Below are positions 4,841-10,888 of a stretch of DNA of 13,426 nt, in pieces. The first letter of the stretch is position 1, and every line of letters starts with the position of its first letter. The position numbers and the translations under genes are program-made. Source of the DNA: Candidatus Sulfopaludibacter sp. SbA3 (GTDB taxonomy: Bacteria > Acidobacteriota > Terriglobia > Bryobacterales > Bryobacteraceae); assembly GCA_945900935.1 (NCBI GenBank), contig CAMDKT010000089.1, forward strand, positions 1 through 13,426, in the 5' to 3' direction. A model generated the notes under the pieces. It saw only the letters and a program-made list of their open reading frames with translations. It was not told where the DNA came from and did not search any database.

Positions 4841-6871
4841 TTATCTTCGCACGATGGCGAACAGATTGGAAAATGCGTCGGTCCATTCGCGGAAACCCGG
4901 CCGCGGTTCGAGCAGCTTGGAGTTCACGCGGAATCCCGGCGTGGCGGCATATCGTTCGGGACTCATCACCAGAGCGTAGTGAGAGATAAAACACTCTTCC
5001 TCGGTTTCGTGCGGCGTGTCTTCGATTTCAATGGCGATCTTGCCGAGGCGTTTGGCGGCCGTGGCGACAACGGGGCTAAGGTCAAGGTAGTTGTTGGTGA
5101 TGTTGACCACCAGAATCGCGTCGGGCTTCATGTGGCGGGCATAAAGGTCAAAGGCCTCTCGGGTGACCAGGTGCACCGGGATGGAGTCTCCGGAGAAGGC
5201 GTCCATGAAAAGGAGATCGAAATTTTGCGGCGCTTCGCGTTCGAGCGAAAGGCGGCCATCGCCCAAAACTTCGGTGATTTTGGCCGGAGTCTCCGTCAGG
5301 AACGTAAAATTCTTTTTCGCAATATCGAAGACCTGCGGATTGATTTCATACAGCCGGTAATCGTCCTCTTTGCGCGCGTAACCAAGCAGTGCGCCGCAGC
5401 CGAGCCCGATAATTCCCACCTTGCGCGGCACGCCTTCTGTCCGCGCAAGCGAGGCGCGCCCCGCCCCGCTTTCCCTGCAGAAATAGCTGGAAGGAATCAT
5501 TCGCCGGGCGGGATCCAACAACTGTTGACCGTGGTTGATCTGGCCATGGATAAGCTGTCTTGCCGCGCCATGTTCGCCAGCCGAGCCCCAGACCGTAACG
5601 TGCATATGGCCGTAGAAATTGCGAACGGCAAGCTCCACGCCGCCGATTTCATATTTCTTGATTTTGATCATCCACGCGCCATAAGCGCCAACCGCGATCA
5701 GCATGGCGGCGAATACGATCTTCTGCCGCGTCGAGCCGAGACCGCCGCGGGCAACGACGATGACCGCAAGGGCCGCGCAAAGCCACAGGCCGATGTTGAG
5801 TTCGTAGTAGGCGTTGAAGAGCAGCGGCGCGATCATGCCGACGAACAGCCCGCCCAGCGCGCCGCCAAGCGACAGGCTGACAAAGTAGCCGGTAAGGAAG
5901 CGCGGCGAAGGTTTCAACGCGGCCAGTTCACCGTGGCAAACCATGCAGCAGACGAAAAGCACCCCGCCGGACATCGCGATATTTTGCGCGACTTTGAGAG
6001 ACCAGTCCGCGTTATCCAGAAGCCGTGCGAAGAAGAAAAGGGCGACGGCCAGCGCTGGCAGGAACACCATGCGGTGGTAGGCCTTCGACGTTTCAAAACA
6101 GAGGATGAAAGTGAGGAGATAGACGGCGAGCGGAATCACCCACAGGAACGGGATCGCGGCCACGTCCTGCGTCATGTGTGTCGTGATCCCCAGCAACAGT
6201 ATCGAAGCGCAGGCGGCCAGGGCGACCCAAAGCGCGCGCAGAGCCAAACCAGGGGGAACGGCAGGGGCTTCTTCGGTCGCCTCGGCGGGTGTATCGGCCG
6301 CGGCGAACTTCCACGCCACTAATCCGGCTAGTACAAGAAACAGGCCGTAAACGCCGGTCCAGACCCAGGCCTGCTGCGGAACGCTCAATACCGGTTCGAC
6401 CAGCACCGGATAAGTGAGCAGCGCGGCCAGCGAGGCGGCGTTGGACAGCGCGAACAAACGCCACGGAATGCCCGTCTTCGTGTGCCGGACGTACCAGGCC
6501 TGCAGGAGCGGACTCGTCGTCGAAAGCAGGAAATACGGCAGGCCGATGGTGGTGGCAAGCAGGCCGAGAATGCGCCAGATGGGTTCCTCGCCGCCGTTGG
6601 GCTTCCACGCAACAGAAGGCAGGATCGGCAACGAAAGCAGGCTGAGTCCGAGTAAAACGAAATGGATTTGGCGTTGCCGTTTTGCCGGCTGCCCTTGCAG
6701 CCAATGGGCGTACGTGTAGCCGCCCAGCAGCGCCGCCTGAAAAAACAGCATGCACGTGTTCCAGACGCCGGCCGAACCGCCGAACCACGGCAGAATGGCT
6801 TTGCTGATCACCGGCTGAACCTGGAAGAGCAGGAACGCCGAAACAAAAATTGTGAGCGCGAAGAGAAGCAT
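4841..6871 (-). CDS. Fused multi-TM / spermidine-synthase-like membrane protein, copy 1
   Basis: A 676-aa paralogue of the next gene, collinear over its whole length. The membrane half carries the same landmarks (FLLFQVQPVISKAILPWFGG, NTCMLFFQAALLGGYTYAHW, THMTQDVAAIPFLWVIPL, SLGGALGGLFVGM). The soluble domain shows LIHGQINHGQQ (440-450), SSYFCRESGAG (461-471), VGIIGLGCGALLGYAR (485-500), YEINP (508-512), LGDGRLSLE (536-544) and MDAFSGDSIP (556-565). Retention of the glycine loop, the ribose-binding Glu and the DAFSGD acids suggests both copies bind a SAM-type cofactor. They differ clearly in the loop after the membrane part and in the C-terminus, which argues for divergence of function after an old tandem duplication. 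The ATG at 6871 directly follows the thioesterase stop (TAAATG), implying re-initiation or coupling. Confidence 0.88.
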   Translation of the reverse strand: MLLFALTIFVSAFLLFQVQPVISKAILPWFGGSAGVWNTCMLFFQAALLGGYTYAHWLQGQPAKRQRQIHFVLLGLSLLSLPILPSVAWKPNGGEEPIWRILGLLATTIGLPYFLLSTTSPLLQAWYVRHTKTGIPWRLFALSNAASLAALLTYPVLVEPVLSVPQQAWVWTGVYGLFLVLAGLVAWKFAAADTPAEATEEAPAVPPGLALRALWVALAACASILLLGITTHMTQDVAAIPFLWVIPLAVYLLTFILCFETSKAYHRMVFLPALAVALFFFARLLDNADWSLKVAQNIAMSGGVLFVCCMVCHGELAALKPSPRFLTGYFVSLSLGGALGGLFVGMIAPLLFNAYYELNIGLWLCAALAVIVVARGGLGSTRQKIVFAAMLIAVGAYGAWMIKIKKYEIGGVELAVRNFYGHMHVTVWGSAGEHGAARQLIHGQINHGQQLLDPARRMIPSSYFCRESGAGRASLARTEGVPRKVGIIGLGCGALLGYARKEDDYRLYEINPQVFDIAKKNFTFLTETPAKITEVLGDGRLSLEREAPQNFDLLFMDAFSGDSIPVHLVTREAFDLYARHMKPDAILVVNITNNYLDLSPVVATAAKRLGKIAIEIEDTPHETEEECFISHYALVMSPERYAATPGFRVNSKLLEPRPGFREWTDAFSNLFAIVRR

Positions 6872-7330
6872 TTATTTCCAACTCGTCATCGCGCGGAAGA
6901 CGGGCTCAGCCCTTTCCGCCGTTAACACGAAACAAGTGCACGAAGCGCGGGCGAGGAGCCGGTTTTGCGAATCGCGGACATCGCATTCGGCCAAGCCGGT
7001 CGATTTGCCGCGATTGATCACGCGCCCTTCCGCGGTGATGACGCCGTCGCTGACGGGACGGAGGAAATTGATTTTGAGTTCGAGGGTTGTCATGGCTTCG
7101 CCGTCGGCAAGTGCGCAAAAGAAGGCGATGCCCATGGCCTGATCGGCCAAATCGCAGTATACGCCACCGTGGAGCGTTCCGGCGGGATTGTGCAGTGCGG
7201 GCGAGACGGTCATCGACACGCGCGCCAAGCCCGGTTCGAAGTGCTCGACGTTCATTCCGAGCGTGGCGGCGATGCCAAATGGGCCGGTGGCGGCGAGGCG
7301 ATCGCGGAAGAGGTCGTGTAGTTTAGCCAT
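6872..7330 (-). CDS. PaaI-like hotdog-fold acyl-CoA thioesterase
   Basis: A 152-aa protein with the hotdog thioesterase signature: N48-P-A-G-T-L-H-G-G-V-Y-C-D-L-A-D (48-63), where His54-Gly-Gly and Asp63 correspond to the HGG and catalytic acid of PaaI/YbgC-type enzymes. It is followed by the typical central strands TTLELKINFLRPV and GVITAEGRVINRGKST. The expected activity is hydrolysis of an acyl- or aryl-CoA in the cytosol; the acyl chain cannot be read from sequence. The ATG at 7330 begins the family core (MAKLHDLFRDR); a GTG 39 bases upstream would add a tail without homology. It is the first gene of the minus-strand operon, its stop abutting the next ATG. Whether the thioesterase serves the membrane synthase-like proteins chemically is an open inference. 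Confidence 0.87.
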   Translation of the reverse strand: MAKLHDLFRDRLAATGPFGIAATLGMNVEHFEPGLARVSMTVSPALHNPAGTLHGGVYCDLADQAMGIAFFCALADGEAMTTLELKINFLRPVSDGVITAEGRVINRGKSTGLAECDVRDSQNRLLARASCTCFVLTAERAEPVFRAMTSWK

Positions 7331-7390
7331 GAGAGGGGGAAAACGGCTATGGTAGCCTAAAGATTCCACGTTGTTCTCGACTGAGGCCCG
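7331..7390. other. Divergent 60-bp gap between the thioesterase operon and recO
   Basis: Both transcription units must start here or within the opposite gene. I looked for paired -35/-10 hexamers on both strands and found none close to consensus (TACCAT on the minus strand and TAAAGA on the plus strand match 4 of 6, each without a -35). GAGG at 7383-7386 is a close-spaced ribosome binding site candidate for the TTG start of recO. Confidence 0.4.
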
Positions 7391-8026
7391 TTGCCGTCCA
7401 AGGTCAGCGAAGCGTTTACTCTCCGAACCTACCCTTACCGGGAAGCCGATCTCGTAGTGAGTTTTCTCACGAGAGACCAGGGAAGGCTGCGGGGAATCGC
7501 GCGGAGCGCCCGGCGGCAGAAGAATTCCTTCGGGTCCGGTTTGGAGCGTCTTTCATTGGTTCAAATGCATTATTACCAGAAGGAAAACGTGGAACTGGTA
7601 CGGCTGAATAGTTGTGATTTAGTAGAAAGCCAGTTCAGCCTGGCCAGCGATTATCCCTCCGGCGTGGCCCTCGACTACATCGCCGAACTCAGTGAACAGT
7701 TGTTGCCGTCCCACGAACCCAACGAAAAATTTTTCCGCCTGCTCGGCTCGGTGCTCGATCAGCTTCGACGCAAAGAAGGCGTTTGGCTGCCGATTACCTA
7801 CTTCTCGCTCTGGGCGGTTCGGTTGTCGGGATTCTTAGAAGAGATGCGGATTGAAGATGAATCGCTCGCCATCGCCAAGGAAATGCTGACCAAACCGGTA
7901 AGCCAACTCGATGCCGCGGCGTGGACGAAGGAGACGGCGCAGGATCTCCGCCGGGCGCTCATTCGCAGCGTGGAAATTCACATCGAGCGGCGCCTGTTGA
8001 CGGCGCGCGCATTGGAGACTTTGTAG
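7391..8026 (+). CDS. recO: DNA repair protein RecO
   Basis: A 211-aa RecO, which anneals SSB-coated single strands and loads RecA with RecR in gap and double-strand-break repair. The N-terminal OB-fold pattern is clear: SEAFTLRTYPYREADLVVSF (6-25), LTRDQGRLRGIARSARRQKN (26-45), then GLERLSLVQMHYYQKENVEL. The helical C-terminal half follows (YIAELSEQLLPSHEPNEKFF, WLPITYFSLWAVRLSGFLEE). The TTG start at 7391 is set by this N-terminus and has GAGG four bases upstream. The protein is shorter than the roughly 240 aa of E. coli RecO and lacks the four-cysteine zinc motif many bacterial RecO proteins carry after the L-S-G-F-L position; Cys75 is the only cysteine. Six bases separate its stop from glyQ, so the two are probably co-transcribed. 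Confidence 0.87.
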   Translation: MPSKVSEAFTLRTYPYREADLVVSFLTRDQGRLRGIARSARRQKNSFGSGLERLSLVQMHYYQKENVELVRLNSCDLVESQFSLASDYPSGVALDYIAELSEQLLPSHEPNEKFFRLLGSVLDQLRRKEGVWLPITYFSLWAVRLSGFLEEMRIEDESLAIAKEMLTKPVSQLDAAAWTKETAQDLRRALIRSVEIHIERRLLTARALETL

Positions 8027-8032
8027 GCCCCT

Positions 8033-8923
8033 ATGGATACGTTTCAGGAAACAGTTTTCAAGCTGAAGAAATATTGGGCCGACCGCGGCTGCATTATTCA
8101 AGAGCCTTACGATACGGAAGTGGGCGCGGGCACCATGGCGCCGGAAACGTTTCTGCGGGTGCTGGGCGGAAAGCCGTACAAGGTGGCGTACGTGCAGCCG
8201 AGCCGCCGTCCGGCCGACGGGCGGTACGGTGACAATCCGAACCGTCTCTACAAGCACATGCAGTTGCAAGTGATTTTGAAGCCCACCCCGGCCGACGTGA
8301 TTGACCAGTATCTGGGATCGCTGGAAGCCATCGGGATCGACCTTTCCAAGCACGATTTGAAGCTCGAAGAAGACAACTGGGAGTCGCCCACTTTAGGCGC
8401 GTGGGGCATCGGCTGGCAAGTGATGCTGGACGGCATGGAGATCACGCAATTCACGTATTTCCAACAGGTGGGCGGTTTGGATCTGGAGCACGTGCCGGCG
8501 GAAATTACGTATGGGCTGGAGCGGATTGTTTCGTTCCTGCAGGGGAAAGAGAGCGTTTACGACATTGAGTGGGCGCCCGGTTTCACTTATCGCGATGTGC
8601 GGTATTTCGACGAATTGCAGCAGTCGGTTTATAACTTCGAAATGGCCGATGTTCCGAGGCTGTGGCGTTTGCTCGATGAGTATGAGGCGGAGGCGCAGCG
8701 GTTGGTTGACGGGTATCGCCTTGCCGAGACCGATAAGCGCCGCTTCCCGTTGTTGTCGGCTTATGACAACGTGTTGAAGTGTTCGAACTTGTTTAATTTG
8801 CTGGACGCGCGCGGGGCGATCAGCGTCACGGAACGAGTGGGCGTGATTGCCCGCGTCCGGAAATTGGCGGTGGGCGTGGCGCAAGCATTTCTGGATCAAG
8901 AGCAGTATCGGGAGGTGGCGTGA
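8033..8923 (+). CDS. glyQ: Glycyl-tRNA synthetase alpha subunit
   Basis: A 296-aa GlyQ, the catalytic class II subunit of the bacterial alpha2-beta2 glycyl-tRNA synthetase, which makes glycyl-adenylate and charges tRNA-Gly with GlyS. Nearly every family block is present: TFQETVFKLKKYWADRGCII (3-22), QEPYDTEVGAGTMAPETFLR (23-42), VAYVQPSRRPADGRYGDNPN (51-70), EDNWESPTLGAWGIGWQVML (113-132), DGMEITQFTYFQQVGG (133-148) and EITYGLERI (157-165). Length is typical. The ATG at 8033 begins the conserved MDTFQE start; no strong Shine-Dalgarno sequence is seen, in line with translation coupled to recO, six bases upstream. The stop overlaps the glyS ATG by one base (TGATG), so the two subunits are made in a fixed ratio. 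Confidence 0.97.
   Translation: MDTFQETVFKLKKYWADRGCIIQEPYDTEVGAGTMAPETFLRVLGGKPYKVAYVQPSRRPADGRYGDNPNRLYKHMQLQVILKPTPADVIDQYLGSLEAIGIDLSKHDLKLEEDNWESPTLGAWGIGWQVMLDGMEITQFTYFQQVGGLDLEHVPAEITYGLERIVSFLQGKESVYDIEWAPGFTYRDVRYFDELQQSVYNFEMADVPRLWRLLDEYEAEAQRLVDGYRLAETDKRRFPLLSAYDNVLKCSNLFNLLDARGAISVTERVGVIARVRKLAVGVAQAFLDQEQYREVA
8911..8915 (+). promoter_or_regulatory. Shine-Dalgarno for glyS, deciding its start
   Basis: GGAGG lies seven bases before the ATG at 8923 but only four before the GTG at 8920. The spacing favours the ATG. The motif lies within the last codons of glyQ. Confidence 0.7.
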
Positions 8924-10860
8924 TGCTGCCATTTCTGCTGGAGATCGGGACCGAGGAAATTCCGGATTCGATGATTCCGGCGGCTTTAGAGTTCTTGCGT
9001 TCGAAGTTTCCTGGCGAAAATGTGCGCGTGGATGCGACGGCGCGGCGATTGGTCGTTCGGGCCGATGTCGCGGCGCGATCGGCTGACCGCGAAGAGGTGG
9101 TCACTGGGCCGCCAGCCGCGGTTACAGGCAAGGCGCTCGATGGGTTTTGCGCGAAGCAGGGCGTTTCGGCTGCCGAACTTTCTGTCGTTGAAACCGCTAA
9201 GGGCAAGTACTGGTCGTTCACGCGGAAGATAGCGGGACGGGACGCCGCGGAGACGTTGCGCGAAGAATTGCCGGGCTTGATTCTCTCGATTCCGTGGCCG
9301 AAGACGATGTACTGGCCGTCGTTGGGCGGGCCGAAGTTCATCCGGCCGATTCGCTGGATCGTGGCCTTATTGGGGACCGATGTTGTTCCGTTTGACTGCG
9401 CGGGAGTAACGTCGTCAAACGTGACGTATGGCCATCGGCGATTGGGCTCACGCGGGCCGTTGCCGGTGACTGTCTCGTCCTACGAAGACGTGCTGGCGGA
9501 GAATTTTGTGATCGTGAGCGCGGCGAAACGGCGTTCGAAAATTGAGACTGAAGTCGCTGCCGTGGCCGCGGCGGCCGGCCTGCAAGCGAAGCCCGACGCG
9601 AAGCTGCTGGAAGTACTGACGTACATTACCGAATATCCCACGGCGATCATGGGCACTTTCGACGCGTCGTTTTTGACGCTGCCTTCGGAAGTGCTGGTCA
9701 CCGTGATGCGGCATCATCAGAAGTATTTTTCCGTGGAAGACGCCGAAGGCGTTTTGGCGCCGCATTTCATCGCGATCATGAACATTCCGGCCGATCCGGA
9801 AGGGCATGTCGTGAACGGGAATGAGCGCGTGCTGCGAGCCCGTTTCAACGACGCGCGGTTCTTCTACGATGTCGATCAGAAGAAGCCGCTGGCCGAGCGC
9901 GTGGAAGACCTTTCGCACGTGACGTTCCAGGCGAAGGTCGGGAATTATCTGGAGAAGACAGCGCGCGTGGCCGCGCTGGCCGGGGAGTTGGGCGGCGAAA
10001 ACGCGGCGGCCGCGGGCCTCTTGTGCAAAGCCGATCTGACCACAGAAATGGTGAAAGAGTTCACCGATCTGCAGGGTATTGTCGGTGGACTGTACGCGCG
10101 TGCCCAAGGGCATCCCAGACCCGTGGCCCAGGCCATTTACGAACACTACAAACCGCTGTCGATGGAAGATACGATTCCTTCCACACATGCCGGCCAAGCG
10201 TTGAGCGTGGCGGATAAAGTGGACACGCTGCGGACTTGCTTCGCCGTGGGAATGATTCCCACCGGCTCCAAAGATCCGTTCGCGTTGCGGCGCGCCGCGC
10301 AGGGCGTAGTGAAAATCCTCGCCGAGGGAAATCTCGATGTTTCGACGGAACTGCTTTGCGACGGAAATGCGCAACTAAAAGACTTTCTCCGCGAACGCGT
10401 TCAATTTTACTTCCGCGAAGTATGTGGCTTCAAATACGACGAAGTAGCTGCGGTATTGGCCGCCGGTTGGACGGATTTGCGGGACGTGAAGTCGCGCCTG
10501 GAGGCGGTGCAACAGGTGCGCGTATCGCCGAATTTCGAGCCCGTCGCGGCCGCCGTCAAACGGATCAAAAACATTTTGACCCAAGCTGGGCAAATCCCCA
10601 AAGGGGATGTGGATCCCGAACTATTTACCGAGCCCGAGCGATTGCTCTGGCATCACGGCATGACCGTCCACGACACCGGCCCCTACGCGCCAAGGTTGCA
10701 GGAAATCGCTGACCTCCGCCCGAATGTGGACAAGTTTTTCGACCAGGTTCTGGTGAATGACCCGGACCCGAAGATTCGCGAGAACCGCCTGCGGCTCTTG
10801 CAAAGTTTGAACGCGAAATTTTCTTCGATCGCTGATTTTTCAGAGATCGTAACGAATTGA
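8923..10860 (+). CDS. glyS: Glycyl-tRNA synthetase beta subunit
   Basis: A 645-aa GlyS, which binds tRNA-Gly and forms the alpha2-beta2 enzyme with GlyQ. Family landmarks, numbered from this ATG, are LLEIGTEEIPDSMIPAA (5-21), SIPWPKTMYWPSLGGPKFIR (122-141), the highly conserved TLPSEVLVTVMRHHQKYFSV (252-271), NGNERVLRARFNDARFFYDV (298-317), LLCKADLTTEMVKEFTDLQG (366-385), GGLYARAQGHP (388-398) and TGSKDPFALRRAAQG (447-461). The C-terminal DALR-like region reaches FSEIV near the end. It is somewhat shorter than the roughly 690 aa of E. coli GlyS, with no block obviously missing. The ATG at 8923, with its Shine-Dalgarno sequence, is preferred over an overlapping GTG at 8920. ppdK follows after 28 bp. 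Confidence 0.96.
   Translation: MLPFLLEIGTEEIPDSMIPAALEFLRSKFPGENVRVDATARRLVVRADVAARSADREEVVTGPPAAVTGKALDGFCAKQGVSAAELSVVETAKGKYWSFTRKIAGRDAAETLREELPGLILSIPWPKTMYWPSLGGPKFIRPIRWIVALLGTDVVPFDCAGVTSSNVTYGHRRLGSRGPLPVTVSSYEDVLAENFVIVSAAKRRSKIETEVAAVAAAAGLQAKPDAKLLEVLTYITEYPTAIMGTFDASFLTLPSEVLVTVMRHHQKYFSVEDAEGVLAPHFIAIMNIPADPEGHVVNGNERVLRARFNDARFFYDVDQKKPLAERVEDLSHVTFQAKVGNYLEKTARVAALAGELGGENAAAAGLLCKADLTTEMVKEFTDLQGIVGGLYARAQGHPRPVAQAIYEHYKPLSMEDTIPSTHAGQALSVADKVDTLRTCFAVGMIPTGSKDPFALRRAAQGVVKILAEGNLDVSTELLCDGNAQLKDFLRERVQFYFREVCGFKYDEVAAVLAAGWTDLRDVKSRLEAVQQVRVSPNFEPVAAAVKRIKNILTQAGQIPKGDVDPELFTEPERLLWHHGMTVHDTGPYAPRLQEIADLRPNVDKFFDQVLVNDPDPKIRENRLRLLQSLNAKFSSIADFSEIVTN
10826..10849 (+). other. 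Stem-loop at the 3' end of glyS
   Basis: CGATCGCTGA (10826-10835) can pair with TCAGAGATCG (10840-10849) around a TTTT loop with one mismatch. It lies inside the last glyS codons, just before the gap to ppdK, and no T-run follows. It may slow or partly end transcription, or protect an mRNA end; chance pairing within a coding region is equally possible. Confidence 0.35.
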
Positions 10861-10888
10861 TTTAACCCCCCTCAACAGGAGCATTTGG

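Noticed and set aside
4829..6322. A 497-codon open frame on the plus strand
   Set aside because: It is antisense to the 676-aa membrane protein, is full of Arg/Gln/His low-information sequence, and has no recognisable domain.
7331..7390. Sigma-70 promoters for recO and the thioesterase operon
   Set aside because: Only 4/6 -10-like hexamers without matching -35 boxes were seen on either strand, too weak to annotate.
10861..10888. An intrinsic terminator or riboswitch between glyS and ppdK
   Set aside because: The gap is only 28 bp and contains little besides the ppdK ribosome binding site; the nearby stem-loop lies within glyS and has no T-run.
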